A program made the position numbers and the translations under genes. Under the pieces are notes generated by a model. It was not told the origin of the DNA. It saw nothing but the letters and a program-made list of their open reading frames with translations, and searched no databases. This document shows, one piece after another, positions 33,093 to 42,772 of a stretch of 64,000 bases of DNA (position 1 is its first letter; the number at the start of each line of letters is the position of its first letter). The stretch is from Salipiger mangrovisoli (GTDB taxonomy: Bacteria; Pseudomonadota; Alphaproteobacteria; Rhodobacterales; Rhodobacteraceae): assembly GCF_015223355.1 (NCBI RefSeq), contig NZ_JADFFK010000009.1, positions 62,001-126,000 of the forward strand, written 5' to 3'.

Positions 33093-34442
33093 TCACTCGG
33101 CGTCGCTGCTCTCGACGCCCTCGGGCTGGCCGACCACTACGAAGCGCAGCGCGTCCGGCTGCAGCACGCGGGCGGCGACCCGCTTCACGTCGTCCAGCGT
33201 CACCGCCTCGATCTTGGCGTTGCGCGAGGTGATGTAGTCGGGGGTCAGCCCGTCCATCTGCATCCCGACAAGAATGCCCGCGATCGGCCCGTTGCCGTCG
33301 AAGCGCAGCGGGTAGGCGCCGGTCAGGAAGGTCTTGGCCTGGTCCAGCTCTGCCTCGGTGACGCCGTCCTTCGCCAGCTTCGCCCATTCGTCCTTGATCA
33401 CGTCGATTGCCTGGCCGATGCGGTCGTTGGCCGAGGCGACACGGCCAAGATAGAGCTCGGCATGGTCCATCGGCACGAGGTAGGAATAGACGCCGTAGGT
33501 CAGGCCCCGCTTCTCGCGCACCTCGCTCATCAGCCGCGCCTCGAAGCCGCCACCGCCGAGGATGGTGTTCATCACATAGGCGGCGAAGAAGTCCGGATCG
33601 TCGCGTTTCAGCCCCTTCTGTCCGAACAGCGCCACCGACTGCGGCGTGTCGAAGGGCACCACGGTGACGCCGGCCCTGGTCTCGACATCGACATCCTGCG
33701 GCATCGGCGCGCCCTCGTCCGGCAGGTCGCCCAGAAGGTTGTCGATCAGCGTCGCGAGCGCCTCTGGCGAGATGTCGCCGGTGGCCGCGATATAGACGCG
33801 GTCCTTGGCCATGGCGCCCTTCCAGGCGGCGAGGATGTCATCGCGGGTCAGGGCCTCGACACTGTCCAGCGTGCCCGCCGGATCGCTGGCGTAGGGGTGA
33901 TCGCCGAAGACGCCGGAGTAGAAGGTGGCGCTGGCGATGGCATCGGGATCCTTGGCGTCGCTGCGGATGCCCGAGATCACCTGCGCCCGGACGCGCTCGA
34001 TCGCGCTGTCGGAGAAGCTCGGCTCGATCAGGCTCTGGCGCAGCAGCTCGGCAGCCTGGTCGCGGTTCTCGGTGAGGAAGCGGGCCGAGACCGAGACGGA
34101 ATCCTGACCCGAGTCGTAGCGGAAGTTGGCGGCCAGCGCCTCGGACTCCGCCGCGAAGCCTTGCGCGTCATAGCCACCGGCGCCCTCTTCGAGAAGGCCG
34201 ACCATCAGGTTGGTCGCGCCACGCTTGCCCGGCGCGTCCAGCGCCGCGCCGCCCTTGAAGCGGATCTCCAGCGCGGTGAAGGGGATCGACGGCTCCTCGA
34301 CCAGCCAGGCCTTGAAGCCGAGCGGCGTCTCGACCTGCTGGACATCGATCTCGGCCGCGGCGGGCAGCGCCAGCCAGAGCGAGGCGGCCGCGGCGATCAG
34401 CGGGCCGGTCACGACCCGCCCCAGTGCGAAGTTCAGGCTCAT
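33093..34442 (-). CDS. M16 family peptidase-like protein, probably non-catalytic partner
   Basis: The 449-aa protein has a signal peptide (GRVVTGPLIAAAASLWLALP, then AAA) and the M16 fold, including REKRGLTYGVYSYLVPMDHA and the late motif FLTGAYPLRFDGNGPIAG. The HxxEH zinc site is absent; the equivalent stretch reads MVGLLEEGAGGYDAQG. It overlaps the upstream active gene by 4 bp (ATGA), and the pair probably forms a periplasmic heterodimer in which this subunit shapes the chamber, as in other alphaproteobacterial M16B pairs. Confidence 0.9.
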   Translation of the reverse strand: MSLNFALGRVVTGPLIAAAASLWLALPAAAEIDVQQVETPLGFKAWLVEEPSIPFTALEIRFKGGAALDAPGKRGATNLMVGLLEEGAGGYDAQGFAAESEALAANFRYDSGQDSVSVSARFLTENRDQAAELLRQSLIEPSFSDSAIERVRAQVISGIRSDAKDPDAIASATFYSGVFGDHPYASDPAGTLDSVEALTRDDILAAWKGAMAKDRVYIAATGDISPEALATLIDNLLGDLPDEGAPMPQDVDVETRAGVTVVPFDTPQSVALFGQKGLKRDDPDFFAAYVMNTILGGGGFEARLMSEVREKRGLTYGVYSYLVPMDHAELYLGRVASANDRIGQAIDVIKDEWAKLAKDGVTEAELDQAKTFLTGAYPLRFDGNGPIAGILVGMQMDGLTPDYITSRNAKIEAVTLDDVKRVAARVLQPDALRFVVVGQPEGVESSDAE

Positions 34443-35851
34443 TGGGTCACCTCCTCGGCGTCGGTCTGCGGCAGCGTCGCGGCCGCGGGTTCGGGGCTGG
34501 GCGCGGTCTGCACATCGGCCGGGGCGGTCAGATAGCCGGTCACCGATTGGCGCTTGTCCAGCACCTTCTTCGCCGCGGCGACGATCTGCTCGGGTGTCAC
34601 CTGTTGCAGGATCTCGGGCCAGGCCTGCACGTCTTCCACCCCCAGACCCGATGTCAGCGCATTGCCGTAGCGCTGCGCCACGCTGGCGACATCGTCCCGG
34701 TCGTAGACCTCCGACGCGCGCAGCTGGAACTTGATCCGGTCGAGCTGTTTCTCGTCGCAGCCGGTCTCGAGGAAGGCGGCAAGCTCGGCGTCGAGCGCGG
34801 CCTCGGCCTGCTCGAGGGTCACGCCGGGCGCCGGCACGATGCCGAAGCCGAAGCTGCTGTCGTCGTAGGAGGTGGCATCATAGAAGGCCCCGACGTAGAT
34901 CGCCTTGTGCTGCTCGAACTGCAGCTTCTGGTTCAGCACCGAGGTCTGCCCGCCGCCGAGGATCTCGGCCAGCAGGGTCAGCGCCGCGGCTTCTTGCTGG
35001 TCTCCGGGATCGCGCTCGGGCGCAAGGTAGAGCCGCATCACGTAGGGTTGCGCGACGCGCGGGTCCTCGAAGCGCAGCCGGCGCTCGGCCATCTGGCGCG
35101 GCTCCTGCGGGCGGGCGCGCGGCGCGCCGACCTCGGGGTTGGCCGGCAGCTTGCCGTAGGTTTCCTCGGCAAGCCTGCGCACCTCTTCGGGCGTGGTGTC
35201 CCCGGCGACCACGAGGATCGCGTTGTTGGGGGCGTAGTTGCGGTGATAGAAGGCCAGCGCGTCGTCGAGATCGAGCCGCTCCATCTCCTCGCGCCAGCCG
35301 ATCACCGGCACGCCGTAGCGGCTGTTGAGGTAAAGCGCCGCGCTCATCTGCTCGCGCATCAGAGCGCCCGGATCGTTCTCGGTGCGCATGTTGCGCTCCT
35401 CGATGATCACGTCGCGCTCGGTCCGAATGTCCTCCTCGTCGAGCTGCAGATTGACCATGCGGTCTGCCTCCATCTCCATCATCAACCCGAGCCGGTCGGA
35501 GGCGACGCGCTGGTGATAGGCGGTCTGGTCATAGGAGGTGAAGGCGTTGTCGGTCCCGCCGTTGCGCGCGACGATCTTCGAGAACTCGCCGGGGGCCAGC
35601 GTGTCCGTGCCCTTGAACAGCAGGTGCTCCAGGAAATGCGCGACGCCGGAGCTGCCCGCGGTCTCGTCAGCCGAGCCCGCCTTGTACCAGACCATGTGCA
35701 CGACGACCGGCGCCCGGTGATCCTCTGCGACGACAACGTCCATGCCGTTGTCGAGCGAGAAGGTGGTCACCTGCGTCTTCTCCGGCGTCTCGGCCCGCAG
35801 CGGCATCGCCGACAGCACCATCACGGCCAGCGCCGCGCTCCATGACTTCAT
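34439..35851 (-). CDS. M16 family zinc peptidase, catalytic subunit
   Basis: The 470-aa protein starts MKSWSAALAVMVLSAMPLRA (signal peptide). The inverted zinc motif is H72-F-L-E75-H76, with the third ligand at E152 (ERDVIIEERNMR). The second half repeats the fold. The protein ends in a Pro/Ala-rich tail. It degrades peptides in the periplasm. The ATG at 35851 is chosen over a TTG 6 nt upstream. The genes are translationally coupled with the inactive partner and end at the shared terminator. Confidence 0.93.
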   Translation of the reverse strand: MKSWSAALAVMVLSAMPLRAETPEKTQVTTFSLDNGMDVVVAEDHRAPVVVHMVWYKAGSADETAGSSGVAHFLEHLLFKGTDTLAPGEFSKIVARNGGTDNAFTSYDQTAYHQRVASDRLGLMMEMEADRMVNLQLDEEDIRTERDVIIEERNMRTENDPGALMREQMSAALYLNSRYGVPVIGWREEMERLDLDDALAFYHRNYAPNNAILVVAGDTTPEEVRRLAEETYGKLPANPEVGAPRARPQEPRQMAERRLRFEDPRVAQPYVMRLYLAPERDPGDQQEAAALTLLAEILGGGQTSVLNQKLQFEQHKAIYVGAFYDATSYDDSSFGFGIVPAPGVTLEQAEAALDAELAAFLETGCDEKQLDRIKFQLRASEVYDRDDVASVAQRYGNALTSGLGVEDVQAWPEILQQVTPEQIVAAAKKVLDKRQSVTGYLTAPADVQTAPSPEPAAATLPQTDAEEVTQ

Positions 35852-35953
35852 CTGCAAGCCCTAATCCTTCGGTGAAACGACATCTGCCCCCAACCTACGG
35901 GTCAGGGGCAGTCATTCCAAGCTGGGCTTGCGCTTTCGTGAAGTGACGCGCGT

Positions 35954-36469
35954 TTACTCGGCGGCCGGGGGCGCAGAGGGTGTGCGGGCCCCCGCCGACC
36001 GATAGGCGTTCAGCGCACCGTAAGGGCTGAGGGTCTGATCGCGGTAGACCTTGTTGTACTCGTCGTCCTTGAAGAGCTTCCAGTTGAAGCGCGACTTGCT
36101 GCGACGGATCTCGGCATCCTCGACGGCGAGCTGGGTGCGGATGCTGCCATCCCGACCGTAGCGCGACGCGCGGTTCACCAGCGCCGCATCGCGGCCGGGC
36201 ACTTCGCCGGTGGCCAACAGCGCCGGATTGCCGCCAAGCGCGGCGACCGCGTCGGCCCGCGGCGTCTGATCGGTGCGGTTCGCGCTGCCCGGCGTCGGCA
36301 CCGGAAGCTCGGCAAAGCTCTGCGGCATTTCCAGCGGCTTGTTCGGCACGATGGCAAATTCCTCGGGGGTCCCGCGGTTGTTGCGCATTTGGTGCAGCGT
36401 GCGATCACTCGTCGTGCAGGCGACGAGCCCGGTCATTCCGAGCATCAGCACGAGATGCGACAGCTTCAT
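35954..36469 (-). CDS. DUF3035 lipoprotein (BamF-like)
   Basis: The 171-aa protein starts MKLSHLVLMLGMTGLVACTT with the lipobox L-V-A-C. The DUF3035 core reads RNNRGTPEEFAIVPNKPLEM, ending in a proline-containing motif, and DAALVNRASRYG lies further on. In alphaproteobacteria this family includes BamF, an accessory lipoprotein of the beta-barrel assembly machine. The ATG at 36469 is at correct spacing from GGAGA, whereas the ATG at 36475 abuts it. It follows lspA on the same strand. Confidence 0.85.
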   Translation of the reverse strand: MKLSHLVLMLGMTGLVACTTSDRTLHQMRNNRGTPEEFAIVPNKPLEMPQSFAELPVPTPGSANRTDQTPRADAVAALGGNPALLATGEVPGRDAALVNRASRYGRDGSIRTQLAVEDAEIRRSKSRFNWKLFKDDEYNKVYRDQTLSPYGALNAYRSAGARTPSAPPAAE

Positions 36470-36518
36470 GGCCATTCTCCGGTTCTTGCCTTTGGCCCTG
36501 ATCTATACGATCCGGGAC

Positions 36519-36540
36519 GCCCCGTCACGGGGCCTTTTTC
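36519..36540 (+). terminator. Hairpin with T-run at the 3' end of lspA, oriented plus
   Basis: GCCCCG-TCA-CGGGGC is followed on the plus strand by CTTTTTC, while the minus strand (the coding direction) lacks a T-run. The loop is the lspA stop codon. It would stop antisense transcripts rather than lspA. Confidence 0.4.
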
Positions 36541-37016
36541 TTCCGCTTGCCGGCCGCTTCCCCGCCCGAGAACAGCACCAGGCCGATCGCACCGGCAAAG
36601 ATCGCGATGTCGGCGACGTTGAAGGCGAAGGGGTTCTCGAGCCCGCAGCAGGACATGTTCAGGAAATCCGCAACCGCGCCATAGACCAGCCGGTCCACGA
36701 CGTTGCCAAGCGCGCCGCCGATCAGCAGCCCGCCCGAGATCAGTCCGAGCCGGCCCGGCGGATCGCGCCGCAGCCAGACCGCGACGAACATCACGATGCC
36801 CAGCGCCACGGCGATCAGCGTCCAGCGCGCCGCGGCCGCGTCATCGGCAAAGAGCCCGAAGTTCATTCCCCGGTTCCAAGCCATGCGGAAGTTCAGCACC
36901 GGCGGCAGCACATCGATCGCCAGCCGCTGCGCGAGCCCCATCACGTGCACCACGAGCCATTTGGAAAGCTGATCCACCACGAAGGTGATCGCCGCCGTTA
37001 CCAGTACCAACCGCAT
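36525..37016 (-). CDS. lspA: Lipoprotein signal peptidase (SPase II)
   Basis: The 163-aa protein has four membrane helices. The catalytic aspartates are D117 (YGAVADFLNM) and D136 (FNVADIAIFAG), 19 residues apart as in the Pseudomonas enzyme. Other conserved motifs are VVDQLSKWLV and GGALGNVVDRL. It cleaves prolipoproteins at the diacylglyceryl-Cys, so it matures the many small lipoproteins in this window. It sits upstream of the DUF3035 lipoprotein gene. The tail is basic (GKRKKK). Confidence 0.97.
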   Translation of the reverse strand: MRLVLVTAAITFVVDQLSKWLVVHVMGLAQRLAIDVLPPVLNFRMAWNRGMNFGLFADDAAAARWTLIAVALGIVMFVAVWLRRDPPGRLGLISGGLLIGGALGNVVDRLVYGAVADFLNMSCCGLENPFAFNVADIAIFAGAIGLVLFSGGEAAGKRKKKAP

Positions 37017-37099
37017 CAGGTCTCCTTTTGCCGAGCCCAGGCGCCGGCTTTGCGGATCGGTCTACAGGCAGCACGCTGCAAGGAAAACCCCCGCCCCTC

Positions 37100-38266
37100 T
37101 CAGGGCTGCGCGACGACGCGCCGCAGCAGCGCGCGGAAGGCGCCGGTGGCCGCCTGTTCGTCGATCCTTCCGGGAGAATTGACCGTGAGCGCGGCGCAGA
37201 CCGCACGGTCCTCGGCGTCGCGCAGGACGACGGTGAAATTCAGCACACCCGGCTCCGAGCCCCCCTTGTAGGCGACGGGGCCAAGGCCGTGTGCCGGTCC
37301 GGGATTGAGTTGAAGCATCGGCAGGTCCGCGATGGGCAGGATCAGCGCACAGAGCCTGTCGAGCGGCACATACCATTCGATTCCCGGCAGCCACATCCCG
37401 GAGGCGAGCACCGGGTCTGGCGGTTGCAGCGCCGCCGCGGCCGCGATCGCAGGCCGTTCCTTGGGGTCGGCGTCGAGCCAGGCATGCGCCGCAGCGGGAT
37501 CGCTCTTGAGCGCGAAGAGTTCGCGCGTCGACAGCATGACCTCGGGCGCGATGCCCAGCTCCTCGGCGACGATCTCGCGCCCGAGCAGATCGAGCAGCAG
37601 GTCGGTGGCGGTGTTGTCGCTCTCGGCAATCATCAGCAGCGCGGCGGTGTGCAGCGTCACCGGAGCCGCGTCCGGAAAATCCTGAAGCCGCCCGCCAGGC
37701 AGGGACCGATGCGCCTCGCCGAGACGCAGCACCCTGTCCCAATCGGTCTTGCCCGCGCGCACCTCGCGCGCCAGCACCGACAGGATCCCGAGCTTGAAGG
37801 CCGAGCCCACCGCCAGCGGATGCGCCGCCCCGCCGGCCGCCAGCACCGCGTCTTCGCGCGTCACCAGCCAGGAGACCTCGGCCCCCAGATCCGCCAGGGC
37901 CGCGACCGCGGTGCGCAGATCGGCAACCAGCGGCTCGGGAGTCCCGAAGCGCAAGCCAGCCAACCTGCCCTCCGCGTCCAGCGCGATCCGCACCGGGACC
38001 TGATAGCCCGCGCTGCGCACGGTGCCTGTCCCGTCCTCGAGCTCGATCTCCTCGACCGGACCGATCTGCGCGATCAGGGTCTCGACCAGCCCTTCGAGCT
38101 GGGCCTGCGGCACCGCCTTCGCGAAGTCCTCGGTGACCTCCAGCCCCTTGCCTCCGCCGGACAGCAGCGCCTCGAGCACCGCGCGATCGGTTTCCTGCGC
38201 CGACGACGGACTTGCAAGACAGGTGGCCATGACCGCCGAAATGGCGGCCCACAAGAATGCCTTCAC
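37100..38266 (-). CDS. Secreted serine hydrolase with beta-lactamase/DD-peptidase fold
   Basis: The 388-aa protein uses a GTG start after GAGGGAG. The signal peptide KAFLWAAISAVMATCLASPS precedes an N-terminal domain of about 110 residues. The hydrolase domain has S155-x-x-K158 (VGSAFKLGIL), S216-D217-N218 (MIAESDNTATDLLL) and K334-G335-G336 (VAYKGGSEPG). I see no obvious omega-loop Glu typical of class A beta-lactamases, so a DD-peptidase or esterase-type activity is as likely as beta-lactam hydrolysis. It precedes lspA on the same strand. Confidence 0.85.
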   Translation of the reverse strand: MKAFLWAAISAVMATCLASPSSAQETDRAVLEALLSGGGKGLEVTEDFAKAVPQAQLEGLVETLIAQIGPVEEIELEDGTGTVRSAGYQVPVRIALDAEGRLAGLRFGTPEPLVADLRTAVAALADLGAEVSWLVTREDAVLAAGGAAHPLAVGSAFKLGILSVLAREVRAGKTDWDRVLRLGEAHRSLPGGRLQDFPDAAPVTLHTAALLMIAESDNTATDLLLDLLGREIVAEELGIAPEVMLSTRELFALKSDPAAAHAWLDADPKERPAIAAAAALQPPDPVLASGMWLPGIEWYVPLDRLCALILPIADLPMLQLNPGPAHGLGPVAYKGGSEPGVLNFTVVLRDAEDRAVCAALTVNSPGRIDEQAATGAFRALLRRVVAQP

Positions 38267-38626
38267 ACCAATCACTCCCTCAAATGCTCGGAGGCGGCGA
38301 CCACCCCGCGACTCATCTTTCCACAAATCTCGGCGCGGGTGAATTGGCCGATGACCGGGAATCGCGATGGCCACTTCGAACGCGGCATCCCCAGAACCGC
38401 GCAGAACGCCCTGCACGGCAGGTCCCGCGACCGCAAACCGCCCCTCCGGCCACCGTTGCAAGGCCGCGCCGCAAAATTCCTGCTTTCCCGCCCCTGCGAC
38501 AAATTATTCCGCGGCGCGATGCACTGCACGGTTGCGTATATATTCGCCCTTTGGGAATAATTGCCCCTGGGTCAATCTATTTGAGACCCGCTGCATTATT
38601 TCCTTTCCTTTTGGCGAGCCTGTGTT
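38267..38626. other. 360-bp divergent control region, AT-rich toward the PQQ dehydrogenase
   Basis: This region lies between the serine hydrolase (-) and the split PQQ dehydrogenase (+). The right half (about 38500-38620) is clearly more AT-rich than the window, with TGCGTATATATTCGCC and TTGGGAATAATTG. A small inverted repeat, GGGTC/GACCC, lies near 38570-38592. Promoters probably lie here; I cannot fix the boxes and see no gene. Confidence 0.4.
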
Positions 38627-38998
38627 GTGACAAGAACGTCCTCCTCCTCTGCGGCGCGCCCGGTTGGCTGGAGCGTCAAGCTCCTTGGCTGGGTCTGCGT
38701 GCTTTTCGGTCTCCTCCTCTTTCTCGGCGGTATCTGGCTGATCACTCTCGGCGGCAGCTGGTATTACGGGCTGGCGGGGCTCGGGCTTCTGGTGTCCGGC
38801 GTGCTGCTCAACCACGGCAGCATGAAGGCGCTGTGGCTCTACCTGCTGGTCTGGAGCGCCACCCTGGCCTGGGCCTGGTGGGAAAGCGGCAGCGACTGGT
38901 GGGCCCAGGTGCCCCGGATGCTGTCCCCGACGGTGATCCTCGTGCTGATGCTGGCCTGCGTCCCGGCGTTGGCCCGCGCCGAGCGCGCCCGTGGCTGA
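38627..38998 (+). CDS. Membrane-anchor subunit of a split PQQ glucose-dehydrogenase-type enzyme
   Basis: The 123-aa protein has a GTG start and four membrane helices. It aligns by eye with the N-terminal anchor of E. coli Gcd: LFLGGIWLITLGGSWYYGLA corresponds to the Gcd segment ending AIGGSWYYPIAG, and WLYLLVWSATLAWAWWESG and DWWAQVPR also match. It ends after helix 4, exactly before the last helix that in Gcd leads into the periplasmic domain. The catalytic part is the next gene, in another frame, 62 nt on. Together they total about 789 aa, the size of a one-piece enzyme. Confidence 0.8.
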   Translation: MTRTSSSSAARPVGWSVKLLGWVCVLFGLLLFLGGIWLITLGGSWYYGLAGLGLLVSGVLLNHGSMKALWLYLLVWSATLAWAWWESGSDWWAQVPRMLSPTVILVLMLACVPALARAERARG

Positions 38999-39060
38999 CT
39001 GCCGCGGCACGCCTCCATGAAACGGCCCCAGACCCCAGCTTGAAAGCAAGGACCCCGCCG

Positions 39061-41061
39061 ATGTTCGCCTCCCTTAGACTGACCGGCCTGCCGGGTGCGG
39101 TTCTGGCTGCCCTGATCGGGCTCGCGGCCTGCCCCGGCCTGGCGCAGGATACAGCCTCCGTCGCCGCCGCGGCTCCCGCGTCCGAGGTCGGCACCGACTG
39201 GCCCTATTACGGAGGCGACGCCGAGGCGCGGCGCTTCTCTCCTCTTGCCCAGATCACACCCGAGAATGTCGCGCGGCTGGAACGGGCCTTCGTCTATCAT
39301 ACCGGTGACCTGCCGCCGGGCGACACCGCCGGCAATTACGCACCCGAGACCACGCCGCTGAAGATCGGCTCCAGCCTTGTGTTGTGCAGCGCGATGAACA
39401 TTCTGATCTCGATCAATGCGGCGACCGGCGCGGAGAATTGGCGCTACGACCCCGAGGTCCCGCAGGCGGCGATCCCCTATGGCGCCACCTGCCGCGGCGT
39501 CGCCACCTACACCGCCCCGGATCTGGCGGCGGACGCGCCCTGCAAGCGCCGGGTCATCGGCACGACGCTCGACGCCCGTCTCATCGCCGTGGACTTCGCC
39601 ACCGGCCGCCCCTGCGAGGGGTTCGGCAGCGGCGGGCAGGTCGATCTCTGGGACGGCATCGGCGAGAAGATCCCCGGCTTCTACGCGCTCACCGCCGCTC
39701 CCACCGTGGTGCGCGGCATCATCGTCACCGGCGCGCAGGTGAAGGACGGCCAGGCCGAGGACGCGCCCTCGGGCGTGGTGCGCGGCTTCGACGCGGTCAC
39801 CGGCGCGCTGGTCTGGGCCTGGGATCTGGCGGCGCCCGAGGAGATGCGCGCCGGCCCGCCCGCGGGCAAGACCTACACCCGCGGCACGCCCAACATGTGG
39901 ACCACCGCCACCGCCGACGAGGCGCGCGGCATCGTCTTCCTGCCGCTCGGCAATTCCGCGGTGGATTACTACGGCTCGAACCGCTCGCAGGCCGAGAACA
40001 CCTACGCCACCTCGCTGGTCGCGCTGAACGCGGTCACGGGCGAGGAACTCTGGCATTTCCAGACGGTGCGGCACGACCTTTGGGACTATGACCTCGGCTC
40101 GCAGCCCACGCTGCTCGACTTCAAGGGACGACCGGCGGTGCTGCTCGCCTCGAAGCAGGGCGATCTTTTCATCCTCGACCGCGAGACCGGCGCGCCCCTG
40201 ACCGAGGTGGGCGAAATCACCGACCTGCCGCAGGGCAAGATCGAACCCGATTTCGTCGCCGACAGCCAGCCGGTGTCGCTCTGGGCGACGCTGCGCAAGC
40301 CCGCGCTGACCGAGAAGCGCATGTGGGGCTTCACCCCGATCGACCAGCTCTACTGCCGCATCCGCTTCCGGCAAGCGGTCTACGACGGCTACCTGACCCC
40401 GCCCTCGACGCGGAATTACATCCAGTATCCCGGCTATATCGGCGGCAGCGACTGGGGTTCGGTCGCGGTTGATGTGGCGCGCGGGCTGGTGATCGCCAAT
40501 TACAACGACATCCCCAACCTCAACCGTCTCGTATCCCGCGCCGAGGCCGACGCAGCGGGAATGCGGCCTCCGACCGCACAAGCCGGCGACCGGGGGCAGC
40601 CGCAGGTCGGCGCGCCCTACGGGGCCAGAACCAATGCGGGATGGCGTTCGGGCCTGACCGACCTGCCCTGTAGCCAGCCGCCATACGGCGGGATCACCGC
40701 GATCGATCTGCAAACCGGAGAACCGATCTGGGACAGGCCACTCGGCAGCGCGCGGCGCGGTGGACCTTTCGGACTGCCCTCGATGCTCCCTTTCGAGATC
40801 GGCACACCCAACAATGGCGGCGCTGTGGTCACCGCCTCGGGGCTGATCTTCATCGGCGCGGCGGCGGACAACCTGTTCCGCGCCATCGACATCGAGTCCG
40901 GAGAGACGCTCTGGACCGACGCGTTGCCAGCGGGCGGACAGGCCAACCCGATCAGCTACGAGGTGGACGGCCGGCAATATGTGCTGATCTCGGCCGGCGG
41001 GCACCACGCGCTGGAGACCGGCGTATCCGACGCGATCATCGCCTACAGGCTGCCCGATTGA
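39061..41061 (+). CDS. PQQ-dependent dehydrogenase, glucose/quinate/shikimate family, periplasmic part
   Basis: The 666-aa protein starts [20 protein letters not shown], a hydrophobic segment that is either a signal peptide or the fifth Gcd helix. The eight-bladed propeller follows: [50 protein letters not shown] (catalytic Asp region), [15 protein letters not shown] (PQQ Lys) and [20 protein letters not shown], then AGGHH. It oxidises a sugar or polyol and passes electrons to ubiquinone. A clear AAGGA site marks a genuine separate start. PQQ synthesis genes are not in the window. Confidence 0.9.
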   Translation: MFASLRLTGLPGAVLAALIGLAACPGLAQDTASVAAAAPASEVGTDWPYYGGDAEARRFSPLAQITPENVARLERAFVYHTGDLPPGDTAGNYAPETTPLKIGSSLVLCSAMNILISINAATGAENWRYDPEVPQAAIPYGATCRGVATYTAPDLAADAPCKRRVIGTTLDARLIAVDFATGRPCEGFGSGGQVDLWDGIGEKIPGFYALTAAPTVVRGIIVTGAQVKDGQAEDAPSGVVRGFDAVTGALVWAWDLAAPEEMRAGPPAGKTYTRGTPNMWTTATADEARGIVFLPLGNSAVDYYGSNRSQAENTYATSLVALNAVTGEELWHFQTVRHDLWDYDLGSQPTLLDFKGRPAVLLASKQGDLFILDRETGAPLTEVGEITDLPQGKIEPDFVADSQPVSLWATLRKPALTEKRMWGFTPIDQLYCRIRFRQAVYDGYLTPPSTRNYIQYPGYIGGSDWGSVAVDVARGLVIANYNDIPNLNRLVSRAEADAAGMRPPTAQAGDRGQPQVGAPYGARTNAGWRSGLTDLPCSQPPYGGITAIDLQTGEPIWDRPLGSARRGGPFGLPSMLPFEIGTPNNGGAVVTASGLIFIGAAADNLFRAIDIESGETLWTDALPAGGQANPISYEVDGRQYVLISAGGHHALETGVSDAIIAYRLPD

Positions 41062-41104
41062 ACGCCCCCGGCCGAGAGGGTCGGCGCGCCCGGCCCGGCT
41101 GCGG

Positions 41105-41140
41105 TCAAACAAAAGCGAGGCGGGCCGGGGCCCGCCTCGC
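41105..41140 (-). terminator. Intrinsic terminator of purH
   Basis: GCGAGGCGGGCC (41115-41126) pairs with GGCCCGCCTCGC (41129-41140). On the minus strand TTTTGTTTGA follows. It starts 23 nt after the purH stop. Confidence 0.85.
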
Positions 41141-41163
41141 GAAATCTCCTGCGTCGCGCCGGC

Positions 41164-42753
<1,590 letters not shown>

Positions 42754-42772
42754 GAGGAGGGTCCCAGATGGT

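Noticed and set aside
38257-39060. N-terminal extension of the PQQ dehydrogenase frame up to 38257
   Set aside because: The extension is antisense or intergenic and out of frame with the real anchor gene; a good ribosome site precedes the ATG at 39061.
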